From Pirellulales bacterium (GTDB lineage Bacteria > Planctomycetota > Planctomycetia > Pirellulales > Pirellulaceae): a stretch of 46,852 nucleotides of DNA. The notes beneath the pieces were generated by a model. It was not told the DNA's origin, made no database searches, and saw nothing but the letters and a program-made list of their open reading frames with translations. The position numbers and the translations under genes were made by a program. This document shows, piece by piece, positions 27,214-35,686 of this stretch. The stretch spans positions 1-46,852 of the forward strand of contig JAKUOW010000012.1 in assembly GCA_022451045.1 (NCBI GenBank), written 5' to 3'. The first letter of the stretch is position 1, and each line of letters starts with the position of its first letter.

Positions 27214-28605
27214 ATGTGGGAAAAAATCAGAGTCATCTTCACGATCCCGGAACTCCGGAACCGGATCATGATCACACTGATCTGCCTGGCAGTTTACCGG
27301 GTAGGTTACTGGATCACGATTCCTGTCGTGGATCAACAGGCAATTGCTCAACAGGCAAGTGACGGTACCGGTCTCGCTGGACTCATTACACGAGTAAGTG
27401 TTTTCGCTGCAAGTAACCTCACACAGGCCACGATCTTTGGCCTTGGCATCATGCCGTATATCTCGGCATCGATTATCTTCCAATTGCTTGGAAGCTTTCA
27501 TCCAAAAATCCAGGAACTTCGTAAAGAAGGACAAGCCGGACAAAAGAAGATTAACGACTATACCCGTTACCTCACAGTTGTCCTTTGTCTGGTACAGAGT
27601 TTCTTTTACGTCGTGGCATACCTAAATGGAAGTGATGCCGCTAATACTCTAATTCATGAAAACTATCAGGCGCTGGATTCTCAAGGGAATCCTACCGGAG
27701 CGTTAACCTGGAGTTGGACCATTATTTCGGTACTGATCATGACATGTGGAGCAACCTTCCTCATGTGGTTGGGTGAACAAATCGATGAGTATGGAATTGG
27801 TAATGGTATTAGCTTGTTAATCATGGCCGGTATCCTTGCTGTGATGCCAGGTGCACTAACAGGCTTGTTCGCAAATGCCAAATTCGAGCTCACCGGTCTT
27901 GATAGTGGTATCGTCGGTGTTGAATCGATGATTATCCTTGCATTCCTGTTTGTGGCAGTCGTATTCGGGGTCGTCTTTATTACCCTTGGACAACGACGAA
28001 TTCCAATGCAAAGTGCCAAACATGTACGCGGGCGACGTGTATATGGAGGAACCCGTCAATTCCTGCCATTGCGAGTTAATCAGGGTGGCGTCATGCCGAT
28101 CATTTTTGCCAGTAGCTTGCTGATGATCCCAGCTATCATGTTCGGTGCGTTTGCTCAGATTTCCGATCCGGATGGAATGGCGGGAGTCTGGAATACACTG
28201 TCCGGCGTGTTTAGCCCTGGCACAGGATTTATGTACAACGCGTTTTATATCGCAATGATATTTTTCTTCTGTTACTTCTGGACTGCGATCACTTTTAACC
28301 CAAAAGAGATGGCTGAAAACCTTAAGGAGTACGGAAGCTTTATTCCTGGTTACCGACCAGGAAGACACACGTCAAATTACCTGGAAAAGGTGATGGTTCG
28401 AATTACTTACGTTGGAGCGGCATTCCTCTCCATCGTTGCTGTGATTCCAACGGTCGTCGCAGGTGGCTTGAATGTGGATTTTAGTTTGGCCAGTTTTTAT
28501 GGTGGTACCGGACTGCTGATTGCAGTGAGTGTTGCTTTTGATCTGGTTCAAAAAATTGATAGTCATCTGGTGATGCAGAATCACAAGGGGCTATTAGATT
28601 CCTAA
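27214..28605 (+). CDS. secY: Preprotein translocase subunit SecY
   Basis: SecY forms the protein-conducting channel with SecE and SecG. The 463-residue protein has ten hydrophobic segments and starts MWEKIRVIFTIPELRNRI. Signatures are the plug-side MPYISASIIFQLL, GIGNGISLLIMAGI in the middle and the cytosolic RQFLPLRVNQGGVMPIIFAS. The VNQGGVMPIIFA and NPKEMAENLK loops that contact SecA and the ribosome are intact. It follows rplO and precedes adk, the standard arrangement. Confidence 0.99.
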   Translation: MWEKIRVIFTIPELRNRIMITLICLAVYRVGYWITIPVVDQQAIAQQASDGTGLAGLITRVSVFAASNLTQATIFGLGIMPYISASIIFQLLGSFHPKIQELRKEGQAGQKKINDYTRYLTVVLCLVQSFFYVVAYLNGSDAANTLIHENYQALDSQGNPTGALTWSWTIISVLIMTCGATFLMWLGEQIDEYGIGNGISLLIMAGILAVMPGALTGLFANAKFELTGLDSGIVGVESMIILAFLFVAVVFGVVFITLGQRRIPMQSAKHVRGRRVYGGTRQFLPLRVNQGGVMPIIFASSLLMIPAIMFGAFAQISDPDGMAGVWNTLSGVFSPGTGFMYNAFYIAMIFFFCYFWTAITFNPKEMAENLKEYGSFIPGYRPGRHTSNYLEKVMVRITYVGAAFLSIVAVIPTVVAGGLNVDFSLASFYGGTGLLIAVSVAFDLVQKIDSHLVMQNHKGLLDS

Positions 28606-28668
28606 TTTCACGTATTCCGTTGGATGAACCAACGGGATACATGATCAATCCGATGTGGAGATGATGCC

Positions 28669-29274
28669 GTGATCATTATATTGATCGGCCCACCAGGATC
28701 AGGGAAAGGCACCCAGTCGCAAAGACTGATTGATTATCTCGAAACCGCTCACCTATCAACCGGCGAGCTGTTTCGTGAACATATTTCATCAGAATCAGCA
28801 CTTGGGTATGAGGCAAAACAATTAATTAGTCGCGGTGAACTGGTGCCTGACCAAGTTGTAGACAACATGGTCGCACAGACACTCGAACAACCTCGGTTTG
28901 CGGACGGATGTCTGTTCGACGGTTATCCGCGATCGGTTCCTCAAGCAGAAGCACTGTCACAGTTGCTCAATACGCAGCAACGTGAAGTGAATCTGGTTCT
29001 GGAGTTAGATGTGCCTGACAACGTTCTTGTCGAACGTTTACTGGCACGCCAGCGTGCGGATGATACGCTGGAGACAATTAAACATAGGCTGGAAGTCTAT
29101 GGAGCTCAAACTCGGCCATTGCTTGAATACTACAAGCAACGAGGCAAGCTTGAGACAGTCGATGGTCAAGGAAGCGTCGACGATGTTTTTGGACGGATTC
29201 AAGCGGTAGTTAACCAGTTAAAGACCGACAGCAGCGACTCGGAAGAATCAAATCCTTCAACGTGTAGCAACTAA
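28669..29274 (+). CDS. adk: Adenylate kinase, short form lacking the LID insertion
   Basis: Adenylate kinase balances ATP, ADP and AMP. The P-loop GPPGSGKGT is at residues 7-15 and the AMP-binding DGYPRS is intact. Bacterial enzymes usually carry a LID insertion of about 30 residues, often with zinc cysteines, between LERLL and the DDxxETxxxRL helix. Here LLARQRADDTLETIKHRLEV runs straight through, so this is the short type, 201 residues with a Ser/Asp-rich tail. GTG start at 28669. In many bacteria map and infA follow; here neither does. Confidence 0.95.
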   Translation: MIIILIGPPGSGKGTQSQRLIDYLETAHLSTGELFREHISSESALGYEAKQLISRGELVPDQVVDNMVAQTLEQPRFADGCLFDGYPRSVPQAEALSQLLNTQQREVNLVLELDVPDNVLVERLLARQRADDTLETIKHRLEVYGAQTRPLLEYYKQRGKLETVDGQGSVDDVFGRIQAVVNQLKTDSSDSEESNPSTCSN

Positions 29275-29342
29275 ATCGATTTTGCTGCCCGTTTAGGTGT
29301 TTTAAAGCTGTTTTTGTGGGACTTATTGGTCTACCGCGCCCC

Positions 29343-29372
29343 TTGATGATGGGCGAATTGCCCGTTTATACT
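29343..29372 (+). promoter_or_regulatory. Promoter before rpmJ
   Basis: TTGATG at 29343-29348 and TATACT at 29367-29372 are 18 bases apart, matching four and five of six consensus positions. Transcription would begin near 29380, 34 bases before the rpmJ ATG. This gives the rpmJ-rpsM-rpsK-rpoA-rplQ group its own start after the adk gap. A GGGC/GCCC inverted repeat lies in the spacer. Confidence 0.55.
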
Positions 29373-29413
29373 GACTTACTTGCAATTTATTTTTTCATCT
29401 GGGTAACAGAGAC

Positions 29414-29530
29414 ATGAAAGTTCGAGCTAGCGTCAAACGAATTTGCGAAAACTGCAAAGTTGTGCGTCGTAAAGGTCGTGTTTACGTGATTTGTTCAACA
29501 AACCCTCGCCATAAACAGCGACAGGGTTAG
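29414..29530 (+). CDS. rpmJ: 50S ribosomal protein L36, zinc-binding form
   Basis: L36 is the smallest ribosomal protein, at the base of the L7/L12 stalk side of the 50S. The 38-residue frame reads [20 protein letters not shown] and ends with NPRHKQRQG. The ligands Cys11, Cys14, Cys27 and His33 match the zinc-binding C+ form. The gene was found by reading the sequence directly because it is short. It sits after the adk gap and before rpsM, as in the alpha operon. The ATG start has an AACAGAGAC region upstream with a weak binding site. Confidence 0.96.
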   Translation: MKVRASVKRICENCKVVRRKGRVYVICSTNPRHKQRQG

Positions 29531-29606
29531 TCAGACTACCACGTTTTACTGAACTGTAACCCTGATTAGTTCTGGTGCAATACAGCACGCAAAGGAGTGA
29601 ATAGTT

Positions 29607-29990
29607 ATGCCGCGTCTTTTAGGTGTGGACATTCCGAACGATAAACCAGCCCATGTATCCCTGCGTTACTTATATGGTGTTGGCCCGAAGACTGCTCGTG
29701 ATCTGTGTCGCAATGCTGGCATAGACCCTCAAACTCAAGCCCGTGATCTGGCTGAGGATGAATTGGGTCGCCTGGCTGCACTGCTCGAACGTGATTATAC
29801 AGTTGAAGGTCCTCTGCGTCGTAAGGTTCAACAAGACATCGCTCGCCTGCGTGAAATTAAAGCATATCGGGGAATCCGTCATCGAATGGGACTACCTGTT
29901 CGTGGACAGAATACTCAAACAAATGCTCGTACGCGTAAGGGTCCGAAGAAGACCGTTGCCGGTAAGAAAGGTGTTAAAGACCTCCGCTAA
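29607..29990 (+). CDS. rpsM: 30S ribosomal protein S13
   Basis: S13 lies in the 30S head, contacting P-site tRNA and an inter-subunit bridge. The 127-residue protein starts MPRLLGVDIPNDKPAHVSLR, contains the H2TH-like YLYGVGPKTARDLC and ends with the basic tail RGQNTQTNARTRKGPKKTV. An AAAGGAGTGA ribosome binding site, close to perfect, lies upstream. Its neighbour rpsK follows after 75 bases. Confidence 0.98.
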   Translation: MPRLLGVDIPNDKPAHVSLRYLYGVGPKTARDLCRNAGIDPQTQARDLAEDELGRLAALLERDYTVEGPLRRKVQQDIARLREIKAYRGIRHRMGLPVRGQNTQTNARTRKGPKKTVAGKKGVKDLR

Positions 29991-30065
29991 GGAATTACAA
30001 TTCCGCCTTGGAGTTCTGCGTTTTACATCGCCTGACCATAACAAACTTATTGGAGTAGATTGGCC

Positions 30066-30446
30066 GTGGCCAAAAGCAAAAAAAGAAAAGTTCGTCGCAA
30101 TGTTACTGTTGCCGTTGCTCATATCAAAGCAACCTTTAACAACACAACAGTAACCATCACCGATACCAAGGGTGATACACTTTGCTGGGCAAGTGCCGGT
30201 ACAAGTGGGTTTAAAGGAAGCAGAAAGAGCACGCCGTTTGCCGGACAGTGTGCCGCACAACAAGCTGCTGAAAAGGCGATCAAGTTTGGTGTGAAGGAAG
30301 TCGACGCTCGCGTCAAAGGTCCTGGCAGCGGTCGTGAAAGTGCTGTAACCGCGTTGCAACAAGCTGGTCTGAACGTAAAGTCGATTGAAGACGTTACGCC
30401 CATTCCACACAACGGTTGCCGACCACCAAAGAAACGCCGTGTGTAA
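30066..30446 (+). CDS. rpsK: 30S ribosomal protein S11
   Basis: S11 is part of the platform and stabilises mRNA in the E site. Blocks are [43 protein letters not shown] and the C-terminal [17 protein letters not shown]-type ending. I choose GTG 30066, with GGAG ten bases upstream; a TTG at 30060 in the same frame has the site only four bases away. The result is 126 residues. Confidence 0.96.
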   Translation: MAKSKKRKVRRNVTVAVAHIKATFNNTTVTITDTKGDTLCWASAGTSGFKGSRKSTPFAGQCAAQQAAEKAIKFGVKEVDARVKGPGSGRESAVTALQQAGLNVKSIEDVTPIPHNGCRPPKKRRV

Positions 30447-30518
30447 TTACACTCGTTATCGTTTCACTCCCTAACAATTCATTCGTTTGGTTTTAACCAT
30501 TTCAAAACATCATTAACC

Positions 30519-30539
30519 ACCACGTAAGTTATTCGTGGT
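30519..30539 (+). promoter_or_regulatory. Stem-loop before the rpoA ribosome binding site
   Basis: ACCACG pairs with CGTGGT around a nine-base loop, ending seven bases before the GGAGG site of rpoA. No T-run follows. It might tune rpoA translation; this is inference from position only. The gap would hold rpsD in E. coli, but no S4 gene fits here. Confidence 0.35.
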
Positions 30540-30555
30540 ACCTTTGGAGGCGACT

Positions 30556-31548
30556 ATGCATATTCGTTGGCGCTTACTTGAACTTCCCAGTACGGTGGAA
30601 TGTGATAAAGCAACGCTTACCGATACATACGGTAAGTTCACCGCTGAACCGTTTGAACGCGGTTTAGGTGTCACGGTTGGAAATAGTCTGCGACGGATTC
30701 TACTGTCCAGTTTGATGGGTAGTGCTGTCACGCAGATCAAGATTGAAAATGCACACCACGAGTTTTCCACGCTTCCGGGCATTCAGGAAGATGTCACGAA
30801 CATCATCCTGAACGTGAAATCACTCGTTGTAAAAAATCATTCCGACGGCTTGAAAGTTATCACCATCGATAAGAGCGAGCCTGGGCCCATCCTCGGTAGT
30901 GATATCACAACCGATCAGGGCGTCGAAATCATAAATGGCGATCACGTCATCGCAACTTTGACTGAATCGACTCCGTTCCATATGGAAATGGTTGTTGATA
31001 ATGGTCGCGGTTATATCCCAGCATCAGAACAAGGTACCGGTGACCGTGAAATCGGGATCATCCCGATCGATGCTGTATATAGTCCTGTAACTCGCGTGCG
31101 ATACCAAGTTGATGAAACACGTGTCGGCCAAAAGACTAACTACGACAAATTAACTCTGGAAATCTGGACTAATGGTTCCATCAATCCGGAGATGGCAATT
31201 GTTGAAGCCGCTAAGATCCTTCGAAAACACCTGAACCCGTTCGTTCAATATTCAGAATTGGGCGGTCAGGTTCACGCTGCGGATCGCTCTGCAAGAAGCC
31301 CTGAAGACATTGAACTGGAAGCCAAACTCAATCTACCACTGGCTTCGCTTCAATTGTCCGTAAGAGCAAATAACTGCCTTGAGTCTGAAATGATTCATAC
31401 GGTACGTGATTTAGTACAGTTAACCGAAGATGGTTTGATGCAAATCAAGAACTTTGGTGAAACAACATTGGTGGAAGTACAAGCCAAGCTGAGTGAACTC
31501 GGCCTGCATCTTGGCATGCGAGTACCACCTCCGCAACAGTCGTTTTAA
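30556..31548 (+). CDS. rpoA: DNA-directed RNA polymerase subunit alpha
   Basis: The alpha subunit dimerises to nucleate polymerase assembly and its C-terminal domain contacts upstream DNA and activators. The 330 residues include the N-terminal dimer motif [16 protein letters not shown] and the C-terminal domain with [19 protein letters not shown] and [17 protein letters not shown]. The Arg in VRANN corresponds to E. coli Arg265. I choose the ATG at 30556 after GGAGG at five bases; a GTG at 30535 in frame lies upstream of that site. Confidence 0.98.
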   Translation: MHIRWRLLELPSTVECDKATLTDTYGKFTAEPFERGLGVTVGNSLRRILLSSLMGSAVTQIKIENAHHEFSTLPGIQEDVTNIILNVKSLVVKNHSDGLKVITIDKSEPGPILGSDITTDQGVEIINGDHVIATLTESTPFHMEMVVDNGRGYIPASEQGTGDREIGIIPIDAVYSPVTRVRYQVDETRVGQKTNYDKLTLEIWTNGSINPEMAIVEAAKILRKHLNPFVQYSELGGQVHAADRSARSPEDIELEAKLNLPLASLQLSVRANNCLESEMIHTVRDLVQLTEDGLMQIKNFGETTLVEVQAKLSELGLHLGMRVPPPQQSF

Positions 31549-31637
31549 GTGAAGTAGTTGTCACTGAGACTCAAGCAAGTTCAATAGGTTTTGTAATATA
31601 GAGAAAGACACTTCCTGCAGATGGAAGTGACAAGATC

Positions 31638-32600
31638 ATGCGACACAGAAAACGTGGACGTCGTCTAGGACGTAGTTCAAGTCATCGAAAAGCAATGTAT
31701 CGGAATATGGCCAGCAGCCTGTTTCTGACCTACCGTGGCGAGGAAGTTGCCGAAGTCTATGGTTATGAACGCAAGCAACCGGCAGGTCGTATTGTTACAA
31801 CCCTAGAAAAGGCTAAAGAAGTACGCTCGCTAGTGGAAAAGTGCATTACCATTGCACGCAAAGCTAAGCCACATCGGGAAGCGTCCGAAGCAATCGTGGC
31901 TCCAAGTCGATTCGGTAAGAGTGAAGACAGTTTTAGCAAGAAAAGAGAGCCTGAGCTTTGGGCTCAATGGTCCGATGCTCGTGCTCCATATGTAACTGCA
32001 CAGCGTCGATGTTTTCAACTGCTTGGGAGCCGTGAAGCAGTCGCTTTGCTATTCGATGTCGTTGTCGATGAAATCGGTGAACGAACACATGGCTATACAA
32101 GAATTGTCCGTCTGGCTACACCGCGACTTGGTGATGCCGGGACGCGTGCAATTCTGGAAATCGTTCAGGATGACAAGGTTCGCGAATCATACAGCTCCGC
32201 TGAAGCTCCTGCACTTGAAGTAGAAGACGATGAAGCCGCTGTAGAAGATGCAGAAACCACTGAAGATGTTGCCGAAAGCGATGCGGATGCTGCTGATGAG
32301 GAAACTGCAGATGATTCAGCAGAAGCAGCCGATGACAACGAAGACACCACCGACGAAGCGGAAGAGGATGCTGCATCTGAAGATGATGTTGAAGGAGCCG
32401 CAGATTCCGAAGAAGAAGACGCTGGCGACGATGATGACAGCGATGAGGAAGCAACCGCTGAAGAAGCTAGCGACGATTCGGACACTGACGCTGAAGCTGA
32501 AGAAGAAGCATCTGACGACACTGAGGAAGCCGAGTCATCAGACGATGAAGAGGCTGATAGTGATGATGAAGATTCTGAAGCTGAACCCTCCGATGACTAG
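31638..32600 (+). CDS. rplQ: 50S ribosomal protein L17 with insert and long acidic tail
   Basis: L17 lies near the tunnel exit. Residues 1 to about 80 are the family N-terminus (RHRKRGRRLGRSSSHRKAMY), and residues 130 to about 190 the remaining core, with VDEIGERTHGYTRIV. An extra segment at about 85-125 separates them. After about residue 190 there is a tail of about 125 residues made only of Asp, Glu, Ala, Ser, Thr, Val, Gly, Pro and Asn. It contains EEASDDSDTDAEAEEEASDD, close to the NusG/L10 unit but with many differences at DNA level. Typical L17 is about 120-180 residues; here it is 320. A terminator follows. Confidence 0.96.
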   Translation: MRHRKRGRRLGRSSSHRKAMYRNMASSLFLTYRGEEVAEVYGYERKQPAGRIVTTLEKAKEVRSLVEKCITIARKAKPHREASEAIVAPSRFGKSEDSFSKKREPELWAQWSDARAPYVTAQRRCFQLLGSREAVALLFDVVVDEIGERTHGYTRIVRLATPRLGDAGTRAILEIVQDDKVRESYSSAEAPALEVEDDEAAVEDAETTEDVAESDADAADEETADDSAEAADDNEDTTDEAEEDAASEDDVEGAADSEEEDAGDDDDSDEEATAEEASDDSDTDAEAEEEASDDTEEAESSDDEEADSDDEDSEAEPSDD

Positions 32601-32658
32601 GTGCATTTAACCAGTTTCTCATAACTAGATTCTGGGACATAAACTACACACGTCGAAG

Positions 32659-32687
32659 AGACCTGCCAATTTGGTAGGTCTTTTTTT
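32659..32687 (+). terminator. Factor-independent terminator after rplQ
   Basis: AGACCTGCC pairs with GGTAGGTCT, with one wobble pair, around a short AT-rich loop and is followed by a run of seven T (32681-32687). This closes the ribosomal protein operon and marks the change to the unrelated genes on its right. Confidence 0.9.
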
Positions 32688-32742
32688 GCGCGCATGAATT
32701 CTGGAAAAACTATGGCAATTCGTAGCGTGTTTCTGGGATACT

Positions 32743-33432
32743 GTGAGCCATACGAATCATGGCTGTTCACGACGGATGCCAAAGAAAATTCCATGGATGG
32801 ATCCACGGATGGATAAAACGCTCTCTCAAAAAGACAAGCTTACCGGTACTACGGTGCCCGTCGGTTTTGATTTCACTTGGCATATGCGCCGGCTCTGTGA
32901 ACACATCTGTAATGATGTGCCGGAAATGCATCACATCGACATGAGTCGGGTAGCGATTTCCTTCTCTCAGGCACGGAAGAGTGTCCGACATGGATTACAT
33001 GCATCCCTTACACCCATGCGTTTTGAAGGCGGTGCTGAAACGGGAGAACGCAACGGCACAGAATATCGTGCGCAACGTCTCTACGATGCCGCTGGCACGG
33101 AAATGCTCTATATTTTGCGTTTCTACCTTCCAAGATTTCAAAACGAACCGTTTGGAGAAAAACTGATAACCATATTCCACGAACTTTGGCACATCAGTCC
33201 AAAATTCGATGGTGACTTGAGACGGCATGAAGGACGCTACTACATACATTCGCAATCAGAAGCTGAATATGACGCTCATGCCACTCGATTAGCTCAGGCT
33301 TGGCTATCTAGTAATCCCGATGCTGTTGTATTTGACTTTCTAAACTACGACTTTCAGCAGTTGGAATTAATTTACCACCGAATAATTGGAGTAAAGATTC
33401 CACAACCCAAATTAATTCCCCTTAGTGCTTAA
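32743..33432 (+). CDS. Putative zinc metallopeptidase-like protein of unknown function
   Basis: I do not recognise a named family with confidence. The frame codes 229 residues with a metallopeptidase-type HELWH motif at residues 146-150 and a possible third ligand in the following RRHEGRYYIH stretch. No signal peptide or membrane segment is evident. The HELWHI context recalls the putative phage metallopeptidase (PhageMetallopep) domain, but that is from memory. The start is uncertain: GTG 32743 has a weak GGGA upstream, ATG 32776 (MPKKIPWMDP) is an alternative, and the first 20 residues have little family character. It has its own space after the rplQ terminator. Confidence 0.6.
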   Translation: MSHTNHGCSRRMPKKIPWMDPRMDKTLSQKDKLTGTTVPVGFDFTWHMRRLCEHICNDVPEMHHIDMSRVAISFSQARKSVRHGLHASLTPMRFEGGAETGERNGTEYRAQRLYDAAGTEMLYILRFYLPRFQNEPFGEKLITIFHELWHISPKFDGDLRRHEGRYYIHSQSEAEYDAHATRLAQAWLSSNPDAVVFDFLNYDFQQLELIYHRIIGVKIPQPKLIPLSA

Positions 33433-33524
33433 GCTGATGAGCTCGCCAAGCCTCTCTTGGGGTTGACGTGATTGTGTAAAACACCATATTTTCCACCTTC
33501 GTTTCTTTTAGCACGACAGCACGG

Positions 33525-34424
33525 ATGGACATGCGCTTTCACAGTTGCAAATTGGTGATCATACGAATATGCATACTCATGTGTGGTATGACCGGTTGCC
33601 ATCTGTTTGAAGAACCAAATTGGACGCTTGAAGAAGTGGTAGATTCGCCCGTGGAGTTAAACGCTCCTCGCATGGCTTCCGATGCGGTAGTCTTAGAAAT
33701 TGCATTTGTCCACGTCAATCCAGAAGACATTACAGCAACTGCACCGCTATGGGTTGATATCGATGAAAACCATGTGCCGATACAACTTCGCAGCCAATTG
33801 AATGACAATGGAATACGCTGTGGTCTCATTGGTGGGATGATTCCAGAATCTGTTCTGCAGCTAATCTCAGCCGAAAAGAACCAGGTAGATCATGAGAATA
33901 TTCCCGAGCATCTCAGACAGAGTGGTCATGCACGTAATATGCGCATGCAGTTTCGCCATGGACGCGAAGGGAAAATCGTAATGAGTAACCATCAGCAGGA
34001 CGAAATGAAAATCGTACAAATAGATGGTGACTACGTAACGGGAAATGCGTTTAATCAGGCTCAGGCAATATTTACTGTAAGGACATATCCAAAAGGTGAT
34101 GGTCGTGTGGAGATTGAGTTAACTCCTGAAATTCATCACGGTCAGCCTAAATCAAATTTTATTGGACATGACGGTAGCTGGTTGGTGCAAACTGAACGTG
34201 AAGTCACTGCATTTGAAAACTTAATCACGCGGAACACACTCTCACCAGGTGAAACACTATTACTTACATCTACACCTGACTCTAAGGGCCTTGGCGGTCA
34301 CTTCTTTTCAACAGGACCGTCGATGAATGATACTCACTATGTGTTATTGATTCGCCTCGCTCAAACTCAGGCTGACGATCTCTTCGAATCTGAATCATCA
34401 TCAGAATCACTTGCAACGCAGTAA
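33525..34424 (+). CDS. Putative lipoprotein of unknown function
   Basis: The frame codes 299 residues with an N-terminal hydrophobic stretch (LVIIRICILMCG) ending in GMTGC, a lipobox-like site for signal peptidase II, so the mature protein would be anchored by Cys. Two starts are possible, ATG 33525 and ATG 33531. The rest is soluble with YPKGDGRVEIELTPEIHHGQ and a C-terminal Ser/Glu patch. I see no enzyme motif. Its neighbours, the HExxH protein and fructose-bisphosphate aldolase, give no clear function. Confidence 0.6.
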   Translation: MDMRFHSCKLVIIRICILMCGMTGCHLFEEPNWTLEEVVDSPVELNAPRMASDAVVLEIAFVHVNPEDITATAPLWVDIDENHVPIQLRSQLNDNGIRCGLIGGMIPESVLQLISAEKNQVDHENIPEHLRQSGHARNMRMQFRHGREGKIVMSNHQQDEMKIVQIDGDYVTGNAFNQAQAIFTVRTYPKGDGRVEIELTPEIHHGQPKSNFIGHDGSWLVQTEREVTAFENLITRNTLSPGETLLLTSTPDSKGLGGHFFSTGPSMNDTHYVLLIRLAQTQADDLFESESSSESLATQ

Positions 34425-34467
34425 ATGCCCCCTATCGCAAATTTGATTCTGTTCAAATAATAAACTC

Positions 34468-34494
34468 TTCAAGGCACCGTGCTGACGCTATGAT
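34468..34494 (+). promoter_or_regulatory. Candidate promoter for fba
   Basis: TATGAT at 34489-34494 matches a -10 at five of six positions, but the -35 (TTCAAG at 34468 with 15 bases, or nearby alternatives) is poor. Transcription would start near 34501, about 70 bases before the aldolase. Confidence 0.3.
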
Positions 34495-34573
34495 ACTTCG
34501 CCGGATCTGATGGCGAGATGTCAGCACTGAGATTTAGATTACTTTGACCCGCCCATTTGCTAGGAGTTTATCG

Positions 34574-35584
34574 ATGGCTTTAGTTCCGTTGAGAACGATA
34601 TTGGACCATGCCGCTGAAAACGACTATGGAGTCGCTGCATTTAACGTAAATAATATGGAACAAATTCAGTCAATCATGGAAGCTGCAACAGAGACAGATT
34701 CCCCAGTGATTGTTCAGGCATCGCGCGGTGCCCGTGCCTATTCTCAAGATGCATACCTGCGGCACCTAATGCTTGCTGCTGTCGAACTATATCCACAGAT
34801 TCCAATTGTAATGCACCAGGATCATGGAAACAGCGTAGACACCTGTGCCAGCGCAATTGAAAACGGCTTTACCTCGGTCATGATGGATGGCTCACTCGAG
34901 GAAGATGGGAAAACACCTGCCAGCTACGATTACAACGTTGATATCACACGTCAAGTGGTAGAACTTGCACACGCTAAAGGAGTTAGTGTTGAAGGTGAAC
35001 TTGGGTGCCTCGGTTCCTTAGAAACGGGCATGGGTGACCAGGAGGATGGTCACGGTGCAGAAGGCGTCCTGTCACACGACCAATTGCTTACGGATCCCGA
35101 TGAAGCTGCTCAATTCGTTGAAGAAACAAACGTGGATGCGTTGGCCGTTGCTATTGGTACAAGCCACGGGGCTTATAAATTCACTCGTCAACCGGATGGC
35201 GATATTCTGGCTATGGATCGAATCGAAGCGATCCATGCAAAGCTACCAAACACCCATCTCGTAATGCATGGTAGCAGCTCAGTGCCACAAGAACTTCAGG
35301 ACATCATCAACGAATTTGGTGGTGACATTCGCCAAACATGGGGAGTGCCTGTCGAAGAAATCCAGCGAGGTATTCGTGCGGGTGTTCGTAAGATCAATGT
35401 CGATACAGACAATCGCCTGGCGATCACCGGTGCCATTCGCCGCGTACTAGCGGAGAACCGTGCTGAATTTGATCCTCGTGCGTATCTAAAACCAGCACGC
35501 GCTGCGATGAAACAGGTATGTGTTGATCGCATGACCGCATTTGGTCAGGCTGGACAAGCTGAGAGCCTACGTGCAACGCTGTAA
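34574..35584 (+). CDS. fba: Class II fructose-1,6-bisphosphate aldolase
   Basis: This zinc enzyme interconverts fructose-1,6-bisphosphate with glyceraldehyde-3-phosphate and dihydroxyacetone phosphate in glycolysis, gluconeogenesis or the Calvin cycle. Metal and substrate motifs are clear: [32 protein letters not shown] and [12 protein letters not shown]. The long-insert type with the [11 protein letters not shown] loop resembles the Calvin-cycle subtype. The ATG at 34574 follows TAGGAG; an ORF upstream from 34544 lacks such a site. The resulting 336 residues are typical. It is a single gene with its own start. Confidence 0.97.
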   Translation: MALVPLRTILDHAAENDYGVAAFNVNNMEQIQSIMEAATETDSPVIVQASRGARAYSQDAYLRHLMLAAVELYPQIPIVMHQDHGNSVDTCASAIENGFTSVMMDGSLEEDGKTPASYDYNVDITRQVVELAHAKGVSVEGELGCLGSLETGMGDQEDGHGAEGVLSHDQLLTDPDEAAQFVEETNVDALAVAIGTSHGAYKFTRQPDGDILAMDRIEAIHAKLPNTHLVMHGSSSVPQELQDIINEFGGDIRQTWGVPVEEIQRGIRAGVRKINVDTDNRLAITGAIRRVLAENRAEFDPRAYLKPARAAMKQVCVDRMTAFGQAGQAESLRATL

Positions 35585-35603
35585 TCTGAGCACCACGTTC
35601 GCA

Positions 35604-35633
35604 TTGATTGAATCCATAAAACTGGGGTAGAAT
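35604..35633 (+). promoter_or_regulatory. Promoter of the kdsD-kdsC operon
   Basis: TTGATT at 35604-35609 and TAGAAT at 35628-35633 are 18 bases apart, matching four and five of six consensus positions. Transcription would begin near 35640, about 45 bases before kdsD. Confidence 0.55.
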
Positions 35634-35686
35634 TCGCTCGCGCAAGGAATGCGCGCATTATCATTTCGCGGTCAAGGATGGCAGCC

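Noticed and set aside
29275-29413. infA or map in the adk-rpmJ gap
   Set aside because: The gap is 139 bases, too short for either, and no matching frame is present.
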